From: Cutaneotrichosporon cavernicola
Taxonomy: Eukaryota; Basidiomycota; Tremellomycetes; Trichosporonales; Trichosporonaceae
Direction of reading: 5' to 3'
DNA length: 64,000 bases
Assembly (NCBI RefSeq): GCF_030864355.1
Contig: NC_083396.1
Location: 2,976,001-3,040,000, forward strand
Under the pieces are notes generated by a model, which did not search any database, had not been told where the DNA came from, and saw nothing but the letters and a program-made list of their open reading frames with translations. Every line of letters begins with the position of its first letter. Positions within the stretch are counted from its first letter, which is position 1. Shown in pieces: positions 55,911 to 64,000 of the stretch. A program made the position numbers and the translations under genes.

Positions 55911-57089
55911 CTACCAGCTCGACTGGCTGCACCGCCCTCGCACACCCCCATCCTCAGGATGGCGGGCCTCGAGCTCGAACTGACGGTGTCCTACACGCAG
56001 CGCATACTCCGCGGGGTCGACGAGCGTGACGCGCGTGCGCCACGTCTCCTCGAGCTTCGTGTCGATGTATGCCTCGAACTCGTCGACCGTGGGCGTCGGG
56101 GTGCAGTCCATCTCGTCAAGGAAGGCAGCGACGCCGACAAGCGTCCACTGTACACCGCGGTCAGCGCGGCGGACCTCGTTGATGATCGTGCGCAAGAAGC
56201 TGAAGTTGGGCAGGCGGTTCGCGTACGCTGCGGCGGGCGTCAGGCGGCGCGAGCGCCGGCGGCCGGGGGGTTGTTTGAAGTGCGGGGCGTTGGCGTTGGC
56301 GAGGATGATGACGGCCTCGCGCAGACCCGGGACGTGTGTCCCGAATAATCCGACGAGGTCCTGTCGGTACGCAAAGTCGGGCTCGTAGGGTATGGTGAGG
56401 ACGAAGCGGCGCAGGCCGAGAGGCAACGTTGGCGCCTCAACCCAGATGCCGCTTCCGCAACGATTAACCGAGCAGGGGTCGTCGTGGGCTATTGCGCCGA
56501 TGCACACGAGGGTCCGTGCGCCGGGCGCGCTCGCCAGAAACTTGGAGTACCGGAGGTGCAGTTGGGTGTTGGAGATGCGGATGAGATCGAGATTCGGTGC
56601 ATGGGTCGCGAGGGTAGATACGAGGTCAGCGGTTTTGGTGGAGTAAAGGTTGGACTCCCATGCCTCAATGTTGGTGAGAGACAGTGTGCGCGCCCCCGCG
56701 ATCCGTGGAGGTGGAGCCTCTCGCGCACGCCAGCGCAGCAGCGGTTTTGCTGGACCTCGCGGACCCGGTACGGTGACGTAGAGCCCTTGGTCGGAGGTTG
56801 TCATGTCCGAGCCGACTACAACGTGTCGGAACAGCCGGGCATCCACTTCCTCGCGATACGCGCGCGATGCTCCGCGCATCGCTAGGAGGGCGTCTGTGTC
56901 GGCATGACGAAGGATCCGCTCGACAATGTGCGGAAAGGCGAGGTGGTCGATGGTGACACGCGGTGGCGCGGAGAGGGTTCTCTTGAACTGTCGCTTCGCG
57001 GGTTCTGGCGGCCACGAAATGGTCATGTTGGCCTCAGGAAGGGCGCGCTTGGCCGATGAGGCGGTTGGTATAGGTGTTTGGTCTTGCAT
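55911..57089 (-). CDS. F-box-like paralogue 10 (minus strand, intronless)
   Basis: 392 residues, the first array member in inverted orientation. A Ser/Thr/Pro-rich lead precedes the N-motif VTIDHLAFPHIVERILRHADTDALLAMRGASRAYREEVDARLFRHVVV. Then ARTLSLTNIEAWE, ARTLVCIGAIAH, LRRFVLTIPYEPD, LREAVIILANANAP, VQWTLVGVAAFLDEM and the tail VTLVDPAEYALRVGHRQFELEA. A 15-residue extension ends in Trp. The N-motif is close to paralogue 2, yet there is no intron. Confidence 0.72.
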   Translation of the reverse strand: MQDQTPIPTASSAKRALPEANMTISWPPEPAKRQFKRTLSAPPRVTIDHLAFPHIVERILRHADTDALLAMRGASRAYREEVDARLFRHVVVGSDMTTSDQGLYVTVPGPRGPAKPLLRWRAREAPPPRIAGARTLSLTNIEAWESNLYSTKTADLVSTLATHAPNLDLIRISNTQLHLRYSKFLASAPGARTLVCIGAIAHDDPCSVNRCGSGIWVEAPTLPLGLRRFVLTIPYEPDFAYRQDLVGLFGTHVPGLREAVIILANANAPHFKQPPGRRRSRRLTPAAAYANRLPNFSFLRTIINEVRRADRGVQWTLVGVAAFLDEMDCTPTPTVDEFEAYIDTKLEETWRTRVTLVDPAEYALRVGHRQFELEARHPEDGGVRGRCSQSSW

Positions 57090-58704
57090 CCTTTAAAGGT
57101 CAGCTTGTGTAGAGCTGTTGACAATCTGACGTGGTCAGTCCTGGTTTTGGCCGATGATACAGTAGCAGTGCACATCCCCACCAGGAACCAAATAGCACGC
57201 GGGATCAACCTGACTCTCAAAACCTGCTCGTGTCAGGCTGATGATTATCGGTCGGCCAGCCTCCAATCTACCTCAACACCAAAACGTTGTCCGCGCAGTT
57301 TGGTTTCGTCCACTCGCAGCCCAGAAACGTACGCGCCAAGGCCGATATCCATGTGAGTCGGGGTTTTCAATTATCAGATAAGCCCTGATCGAAGCGCGCC
57401 CTTATGAAGTATAACTTTGTTCTCGGCGATGAGAGCATGAGTCTCCCCTTCGCAAACGCCATGCTCTATCCGCGGTGCGACTCACAATGACAGTCCCTAG
57501 TGCGGCTGGTCGTAGACTATGGCCGCGGCTGCCCTTTGGCACGTGTCCTCCAGCGTCGGTCTGTCGATGATCAGCGTTTATCGACGCCGACTCGACAACG
57601 GCGGCGACGACGTCGCCCGCCTGCCCGCCAATCCGCTGCCAGGTTGATGAGGACCACCTCGTCCTTGTCGACGGGGTCCCCGCCGCGTGCATCGGCACAG
57701 TCCAAATGCCGTTGATCTCGCTCCAAGGTTAGCGAGGAGGTTAGCAAGGGCGCGCTTGAAGAATCTGCTGCGATGTAGAGCCGGAACACTCACATGGGTG
57801 CGACATGCCCATGCCAGGCGGGGCGAATGCCCACATCACCTGAGCATTCGCCCAGCCTCCGCTCCGTGTCCCCCTCCCCTTCCCTTCCGCCGCCACCGCT
57901 GTGACGGTTCGCCAAAGTCGGCCACTCGTGTCGCGTTGTGAAACGAGGGGTAGCCGCTGCTGCGTGACCCAACAGTTCGCGAAGCGGGCTAGGGCTCGCT
58001 TAGCGAGTCCTCACTTGGTTGTACTGGAGACTGTGGGTTGAGCGTGAGGTCCCGTCTCCGGCACCAACCCCTCGTGCCGAACGCCCGCCGAACAACATGT
58101 GGAAGGCGACCAGTCGCGGTCGCGGAGGTCGTTCCTCCACAGCTGGTGAACTTGGATGGACTCGATGGCGGCGGGAGGCGGGGGTCGACATTGAAGGTGG
58201 CTTGATACACTTGACGCCGGCACCGCGTGTCAATGGCAAGTGGTCGAGAGAAGTGGCGAAGGAAGGTATCAATGAGCCAGGAGACTACGCCCAAGGGCGG
58301 GCACCGCACGCGCAGTGGGCGGCTGTGCGCCCATCAAGCCTGACGAGTGGCCAAAGATGAAGAGTAGAGAGTGTTGAATGGTAGGGTTGAAGGAGATGTG
58401 AGGAGGCAAAGGTGCGCAGTTGAGGTGAAGGTGTTGACAGTGCGGAAGAGAAGTGTAAAGTGGAGGCGATACGCCATCTACACACTCTCTTGCAAGTTGC
58501 AACCACTCCCTCACTCTTTCCTTCCACCAACTCCCTCATGCTGCTGATTCCAAACATCACAATACTTTTCCGCGCTAGCATCGCTTCCCCAATCACCACC
58601 ACAACTGCGACGCTCGCCACTAGCGCTCACTCCACTTTCCTCGCACTCCTCACGCAACCTTCCCTCACATCATCTTCGCTCCTCGCACTTTCTCTCGCAC
58701 TGCC
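57090..58704. other. Intergenic region between divergent paralogues 10 and 11
   Basis: 1.6 kb, the longest gene-poor stretch in the array. Short ORFs overlap on both strands (for example 57402-57789 minus) but show no family motifs, and their codon pattern is not convincing. The 200 bases before 58705 are a CT-rich leader. A decayed paralogue cannot be excluded. Confidence 0.4.
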
Positions 58705-59784
58705 ATGAGCCGCCCACCGCCCCGCAAGAAGCAGCGGGTGCTGCGGCAGACGGACATTCGCGGGTTCCTCAAGCCGGGCCTCCCGACCCTTCAGCATCTC
58801 GACTTTACCCAACATCCCACAGTCGTCAAGATGATCGTCACGTACCTTCCTCTCCGGTCGCTCTTGCACCTGCGTCTTGCTTCGCGTGCGTTGCGAGATC
58901 ATGTGGACCACATCCTCCGCGGCCATCTGGTCCTGAAGCCGGGAAACCATCTCGACGGCATCACTGGCCCCCTCCCAACGTTTCGGCATACGAATGCGGA
59001 CGAGGTCTTGGGTCCCAGGCGCTGCTGGTGCACCTACTGTCGCCGTCACCCCAGCAAGATTGAGCGCGATCGCGTCCGGACAACTCTCCTCGACGCTCGC
59101 ATTCTCGACTTGCGCTATATGACCACCCACAATCTTCGAGTACTCAAGAACCTTCTGGCCGACAGGTGTTCACCCGTCCCAATCGTCCGGCTCTGGATGT
59201 GGTGCACCAAACCCCAGCCCGGCGCCCTCCCCATATCCGCCTCGACTCTCATCGTCTTCGGCTGGGCCGGCGTGTGGGAGCCGACGAACGGTTACCGTTG
59301 CGAACGATTCAGGCTCCCGCCCTGGGGAATCCGCAAAGCGGTTTTCAACCTTCAAGTCTCCCAGACCAAGGTTCCTTTCATGTTCCACGGCCTCTTTGTC
59401 AAGCGCACTCCTCCCGCAAGCCTGGAGAAAGTCGTGTTCGTCTTCCACGCAAACTGGGCATCCGACGATCGCCCTTCCGCGCTCGAGCCGCTGCAAGCCG
59501 CCATCCCGCGGATCCTCCAGCTACTCACGGAGGCACGGCAGCGGCGGCTGCAGATCATCTTTGTCAACGCCGAAGCCATCTTCCCCGCCACATTCCCCAT
59601 CCCAAGTCACAACACCAAATACCCCAGTTTCTCCGAGTGCAGCTCCCTCATCGAGTACGTGACGGCGTACTACATATCGGTGCGAGGTAGTGAGGAGTTT
59701 ATGGAGAAGGTGATGTTCATGACCCTGGACGAGTACCGAGCCGATATCGGGCCAGAGATGTTCCGGGTGGAGACTTTGGGATAG
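58705..59784 (+). CDS. F-box-like paralogue 11 with a PIP-box-like N-terminus
   Basis: 359 residues. The first 25 (MSRPPPRKKQRVLRQTDIRG then FLK) are basic and contain Q-T-D-I-x-x-F-L at residues 15-22, close to a PCNA-interacting PIP box with the T-D of PIP degrons. The N-motif follows: FTQHPTVVKMIVTYLPLRSLLHLRLASRALRDHVDHILRGHLVL, the most F-box-like in the array (Y-L-P-L-R-S-L-L). A C-x-x-C pair near RCWCTYCRRH is unique to this copy. Later signs: TLIVFGWAGVW, EKVVFVFHANW, IIFVNAEAIFP and MFMTLDEYRADIGPEMFRVETLG. Confidence 0.75.
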   Translation: MSRPPPRKKQRVLRQTDIRGFLKPGLPTLQHLDFTQHPTVVKMIVTYLPLRSLLHLRLASRALRDHVDHILRGHLVLKPGNHLDGITGPLPTFRHTNADEVLGPRRCWCTYCRRHPSKIERDRVRTTLLDARILDLRYMTTHNLRVLKNLLADRCSPVPIVRLWMWCTKPQPGALPISASTLIVFGWAGVWEPTNGYRCERFRLPPWGIRKAVFNLQVSQTKVPFMFHGLFVKRTPPASLEKVVFVFHANWASDDRPSALEPLQAAIPRILQLLTEARQRRLQIIFVNAEAIFPATFPIPSHNTKYPSFSECSSLIEYVTAYYISVRGSEEFMEKVMFMTLDEYRADIGPEMFRVETLG

Positions 59785-60584
59785 CACGAGTTGTCAAGGC
59801 GGGGGGAGTAGGAGTATGCCATGTAACTTATGCGCAGCGATAAGGTCAAGAGCCTGTGGCTGGCGCAGGCCCTGGTGTGTCACTTGAGATTTCAAGGCAA
59901 CTCATGGGTGAGCAACTCGCGGTCCGTGCCCAAGAGATGCCTTCTAATGAGTCGTTGTGAATCGGCCCGAGAGTATGACGCCTGGTTCAAGATCAGGTCC
60001 TGGATTCTGGGTTTGGCTGACGTTTGCCTCTTGGAACGCTCGTATCAGGGGTGGTGACACTGCGATTTTGTCCGCGTTCCCTTTCTAGTGATGAGGTTGG
60101 CGGCACAGAGGAGATCCGGTAAGGACTAGATTTGAGGAGGAGGAATAATGGTTGTGGTAGCATGGTTGTGGAGGCAGAGAGGGCTGGGGAATGTGTGGCC
60201 CAGGATTAAAATGTGTTTAACCAAAGCCCATCTCACACGGCAGCTCACAGCGTCGGGATCATCGTTTACCCGAAGCGAAAACATGATGAAAACATGGATT
60301 TTACGTGTATTTTCTCATCCGGAAAACAATCCTTGATGGCATTTTCCGTGTGTGGGAACACGAAGCAAATGTGCATTTCTCCGACAGTTTCCATGTCAGT
60401 AAATTGCAAAGCACGTGTACGGCAGGGAGCACGTCATACACCCCGTGGGTAATTGTAAGGCAGTGTTGGACCCGGATCACACTCGGCCTAATGGCTCTAA
60501 CTGATACATACGCATGCAGTCCTATAACATGCCCACCTTTTGAACCTATTTATACCGCCAAACTCAGACTTGCACGCCAGACTT
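59785..60584. other. Intergenic region between convergent paralogues 11 and 12
   Basis: 800 bases with no supported gene. Convergent 3' ends; composition is more AT-rich than in the coding parts. Confidence 0.4.
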
Positions 60585-61829
60585 TCACAGCGGCTCTCCC
60601 ATCTCGATCGCAAACCGCTCGGGCCCAAGCTCCTCCTCCCACTCCTCGAAGGAGATGAAGCGGTAGTGCTTCTCAATGATTCCCGGGACCCCCATCCTGT
60701 TGATGAAACGCTTGAGGAGCTCGCCCACAGGGAGCGGGTCGATCATCCATCCGAAGGGAATCCGAAGCCTCTCCAACACGGTCGTGGGTATTGACGATGT
60801 GGGGTTGACGACTGTAATTTTGAGGTGGCCTCCGTCCATGTCACCGTCGTACCAGAAGGGAAAGAGGCAGAGCAAGTCGCTAGGTATAAAGGTCTTGAAC
60901 GAGTGGGCGACGTAGACGATTTCCTCAGTGGCAGGAAGATTGGGTTCAGAACAGAGACTGGAGAAGTGGTGGAAATGGATCCCGCTCTCAATCGTGTTGC
61001 CGATGTGGATGATGAGACGTTTCGGAGGTGCAAAGTCGAGAGTTGGCAGAGCGGCTGGTTCGTAGCATAAGGGTGGACGGTGGGCGAGTGTGGACCGACA
61101 GGGACTGATTGGCAGGAGTGGGGAGCCTAGCGGCTGGAGGAGCGGGGTGCTGCAACACAGGACAATGGTGTCGGCGCTCATCTCCAGCTTCCCGTTGCGG
61201 CGGATGTACGATCGTTCTGGGGACAAGCGAGGTACAGTCCATATTCGCAGCACTGGGAGGCGCTTGTCCACGTAGAGGATCCCGGGAAGGGTGGTGCTTT
61301 GCCGACGAACCAGGATGGAGTGGCGTATGTCGAGAACCTGAGTCTTCTCGATCAGGGACTGGAATGCGGCGTAGTAGTCTTCGCACTCGGTAAATGTGAG
61401 GGAGTGGTTGAAGGGACTGCGCCGGACATGATCCTCCCGTATGTCTTTGACCCCCCCTGGAGTGAGGGATTCGAGATAATTGAGGTAGTTCTCGTGGCCC
61501 ATGTTGAATCGGTACGGGATGTTGGTCTTTTGTACGAGGAAGGCCGATTTCTCGAAGATGGGGACTGTTCCGTGGCGGAGAACGGGGATCTTGACACATT
61601 CCTTCTTGAGAGAAGAGAGAGCTTCAGCCGCGAGAGTGCGGGAATGACGTGAGGGTGCGATAACGAGGTCACCGTCCATCCAAACTAAATGTCTTGCGAG
61701 CTTTGCATCGCAGCGCGTGCGCAGAGTTGATGAAGTCGCACGGAGACTGATGAGCGCTGATGTGTCTGCGCTGGCGATGATCTCGTCGAGGATGTGAGGG
61801 AAGAAGGCAACGTCGATGACTACGGGCAT
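60585..61829 (-). CDS. F-box-like paralogue 12 (minus strand, intronless)
   Basis: 414 residues. N-motif MPVVIDVAFFPHILDEIIASADTSALISLRATSSTLRTRCDAKLARHLVW. The central region has an insert with LTFTECEDYYAAFQSLIEKTQVLDIRH. Then ADTIVLCCSTPLL, PKRLIIHIGNT, TEEIVYVAHSFK, LKITVVNPTSSIP and the tail RFISFEEWEEELGPERFAIEMGEPL. Complete and clearly a family member. It has an H-L-V-W block in common with the partial gene at the window end. Confidence 0.72.
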   Translation of the reverse strand: MPVVIDVAFFPHILDEIIASADTSALISLRATSSTLRTRCDAKLARHLVWMDGDLVIAPSRHSRTLAAEALSSLKKECVKIPVLRHGTVPIFEKSAFLVQKTNIPYRFNMGHENYLNYLESLTPGGVKDIREDHVRRSPFNHSLTFTECEDYYAAFQSLIEKTQVLDIRHSILVRRQSTTLPGILYVDKRLPVLRIWTVPRLSPERSYIRRNGKLEMSADTIVLCCSTPLLQPLGSPLLPISPCRSTLAHRPPLCYEPAALPTLDFAPPKRLIIHIGNTIESGIHFHHFSSLCSEPNLPATEEIVYVAHSFKTFIPSDLLCLFPFWYDGDMDGGHLKITVVNPTSSIPTTVLERLRIPFGWMIDPLPVGELLKRFINRMGVPGIIEKHYRFISFEEWEEELGPERFAIEMGEPL

Positions 61830-63068
61830 GGCCGGGAATATTTCGAGTCTGGATGATACCTGGACAGTAAGAAAAGTTGGATGGAGATGAGAGAGGATGA
61901 GAAAGTTAGTGTTTGTCTTTTAGTCGTCGCTTTTATAAAACAAGGTGTTGTGACCGTGCGATACTTGAAGGCAACTGAGACATTCTCACAAACAGACTCA
62001 TTCACGTACAACCTCCACCTCCATATCTACCTCCACTTCCACTTCCACTTCCATAATGATACACTGTACAAACCACTGCGTTTCCAGATGCTCATCAAAT
62101 ACGTCTGGCAGTGGCTGCCCCAGTCTAATCCAACAAGGCCTCCTCAATCATGTCGCCAAACAGTATTTGGATACTCTCAGTGCCAAATAGAGCAACCGTT
62201 TCTTCACGCTCTAGGAGGTCCAACTTGAACCGTACTTGGGCTGGAGATGTTTCACCCGCTCAGAGTGCTGAATATGCACTGTGAGGTGACGGCTCGGCTC
62301 GACTCAGCTTACCTGCCGTAAGCCATAACCCCAACGACCCCAACCCTTAGACATACCATGGATTAGAGTGTCAGAGCGAGGGATGAGTGAGTGTTGTCGC
62401 CACGGCGGCACAGACCTCTGGACATGACAGTGTCACGTGAGCCGCTCTGAGCACTGAGCACTGAACAGTACCGGTTCAAAACCCTCCGTTGAGGCAAGAG
62501 ATCATCTATGGACCACTTTTGGACCAATCAATCTGTGGGACCTCAGATCTTAGAGATCAGCTCCTTGGGAAAGACATTTCTGTTTATGACAGAGCGTGGC
62601 TTGACGAGGATCATTGATCACGGGCCAACTGGAGGTGATGGGGTTACGGAACTGGCATCGAAACACTGGAACGCATGGTAGTCACCCCAATTGATATGAT
62701 GCGGGCAGTGAAAAGGTTCTCTGATGAGACGACAGGACCCAGTCTATCAATCTCCATTGTTGATTCGGTAAATCCACACTCGACAATGTGGCTGACTTTC
62801 CCCTAACTCTTGATGACGGCGACTCGGCCAATGGGTATTTCCCACACGGCTTGGTTAACATGTTCACAGGCCTCGTGTCTGTCCTCTCCAACCTGGAACG
62901 AAACGGTATATATGCTTCGCTTGAGACGACCAAATCTCCTCACCGCCTCGTCTCTCGTCTCGCAACTCTCAACCCAAGACCACAGCTACCACGCTCTCAC
63001 GCAACTCTCAATCGCCCATCTTCACAACACCTCTTCCTCCATCGCCACAACCACATTCACTGTCCAAC
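61830..63068. other. Intergenic region between divergent paralogues 12 and 13
   Basis: 1.24 kb. A C-A-C-T-T-C-C repeat (CCACTTCCACTTCCACTTCC) at 62032-62051 and a short ORF at 62788-63216 that overlaps the next gene in another frame, taken as a shadow. Nothing else identifiable. Confidence 0.4.
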
Positions 63069-64000
63069 ATGCCCTTCAAGGACGCCCTCGACGAATGCTA
63101 CCCTCACATCCTTGACGATATTGTCGACTACAGCGAGTACGCGGCCCATATCCCGCTCTACAATGTCAACCACTACTGTCGCAACCGGATCGACACTCAC
63201 CAGGCCAAGCACCTAGTCTGGGACGATGGGCTCTTCACCAAGACCCTCGACGGCCAATACGTCCGACCCCTCAACCCCCTCCTGGCCGCACGCCTGCCCG
63301 CGGCTCTGACTATCAATGAACTCCTTTCGGAGCAGCGCGCTCATCTCGACCTGTTCCGAATTACCCACATTATGTTCAGGTTGAAGCCCCCGCGCAGTAG
63401 TCGGGTTGGCCCTCCCTTTAAGCAGCTGCCTCCATCGCCCCAGCTCCAGAACCTACTGGCCATCAACCAGGTTTTCGACATCTACGAAAAGCGGAACGGG
63501 GAGGACGACTGTCTCATCAGCTTTCCCATCAAGCCGTCTGTACTCCGCTTCTGGCCTGTGGTCCGCAACATCGCCTGGCGCGCTACGACCTATAACGTTG
63601 GCCAAATTGACACGCTCGTCATCCTCCCCGCCCGTGTCACTCCCAAGTCTCCTGTCAAGGCACCCCGCTATACTCTTTGCCTTGGAATTGACGAGGTCAC
63701 GCCGTTTATTAGCGTCATATCGGCCAACCGCATCGTGCTCCACCTCCGCGATAACTCGCTCCACCTTCTCGGGGACGTGCTGGGAACTTCCGCCATTGAG
63801 GGCACAGACATTGTGCTGATCGCTAGCGGCTGGAAGATGGGCGGAATCACCACCTTCAATGGGTTCGCCTACCTGCTCTGGATGATTGTTGATAGCATGA
63901 ACGACAAACAGTCTATCACCCTTGTTGACGACCAGGTACAGGTTTCCAAGCGGACGCTAAAGACCCTCCGCCAGAAGACCGGGGTGCCCGGCCTTGAGTC
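63069..64000 (+). CDS. F-box-like paralogue 13, cut by the window edge
   Basis: Open frame from the ATG at 63069 to the last base with no stop, at least 310 codons. The start MPFKDALDECYPHILDDIVDYSEYAAHIPLYNVNHYCRNRIDTHQAKHLVW is the family N-motif, closest to paralogue 12 in the H-L-V-W block. Later: VGQIDTLVILPAR, ANRIVLHLRDNS, TDIVLIASGWKMG, SITLVDDQVQVS. The C-terminal tail lies outside the window. No intron is seen in the visible part. Confidence 0.7.
   Translation, partial: MPFKDALDECYPHILDDIVDYSEYAAHIPLYNVNHYCRNRIDTHQAKHLVWDDGLFTKTLDGQYVRPLNPLLAARLPAALTINELLSEQRAHLDLFRITHIMFRLKPPRSSRVGPPFKQLPPSPQLQNLLAINQVFDIYEKRNGEDDCLISFPIKPSVLRFWPVVRNIAWRATTYNVGQIDTLVILPARVTPKSPVKAPRYTLCLGIDEVTPFISVISANRIVLHLRDNSLHLLGDVLGTSAIEGTDIVLIASGWKMGGITTFNGFAYLLWMIVDSMNDKQSITLVDDQVQVSKRTLKTLRQKTGVPGLE

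Noticed and set aside
57402..57789. Small minus-strand ORFs in the paralogue 10/11 gap
   Set aside because: No family motif and overlapping frames; not enough evidence for a gene or relic.
43369..64000. Transposon-driven spread of the F-box-like genes
   Set aside because: No reverse transcriptase, transposase, long terminal repeats or target-site duplications were visible; tandem duplication explains the layout.

Overview
The window looks like a chromosomal segment of a basidiomycete yeast, most likely in Tremellomycetes and possibly Trichosporonales (inference). The DNA is GC-rich. Nearly every conserved gene is split by very short GT..AG introns, many of 31-45 nt, with a CTGAC or CTAAC branch site just before the 3' splice site. 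The conserved genes are single-copy eukaryotic housekeeping genes. All spliced models below were built by hand from splice signals, frame closure and family motifs; they are not transcript-supported.

Left and middle part (about 1.3-43 kb), conserved cellular genes mixed with disordered orphan proteins: two orphan ORFs (1275-2417, 3726-5201); a secreted GPI-type six-hairpin glycosidase (5403-7275, minus); a divergent beta-tubulin in 12 exons (8205-10503); an SLADEL-motif protein (11474-12751); a NIPA-type magnesium transporter (12815-14867, minus); an SCP2 sterol-carrier protein (15895-16489); a tiny His-rich protein (17097-17479); the STT3 oligosaccharyltransferase catalytic subunit (17626-20076, minus); a large coiled-coil/disordered protein (20892-23916); a single-pass membrane protein with an LRR ectodomain (24511-27067); an MFS transporter (27592-29932); an intron-containing tRNA gene (30570-30658); a type-B carboxylesterase (31394-33120); UPF3 of nonsense-mediated decay (33168-34631, minus), divergent from VFA1, the Vps4 partner (34865-35676); geranylgeranyl diphosphate synthase (35788-37222, minus); an orphan acidic protein (38074-39224); and STN1 of the telomeric CST complex (39588-41690, minus), divergent from SURF1/SHY1 (41848-42918).

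Right part (about 43.3 kb to the window end) is a single-family array. Thirteen F-box-like paralogues or relics lie in about 21 kb with no recognisable gene of another kind between them. They share an N-terminal helical motif around Y-P-H-I, a late I-V-D-L-D strand and a C-terminal E-E-Y..G.E.F.I.E-T tail. Five members keep a phase-1 intron at the same place. One copy is frameshifted in a G10 run, one carries an in-frame stop made by a 6-nt duplication, and one is a relic. The last copy runs off the right edge. This birth-and-death cluster is the most unusual thing in the window.

Other points of note: beta-tubulin residues at classical benzimidazole positions are replaced; there are micro-exons of 9 nt (tubulin) and 6 nt (VFA1); introns go down to 31 nt; the LRR protein has a plant-type N-cap; C-homopolymers abut two start codons; and several minisatellites are present, one inside a UPF3 intron. 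No transposon, CRISPR array or rRNA was seen.
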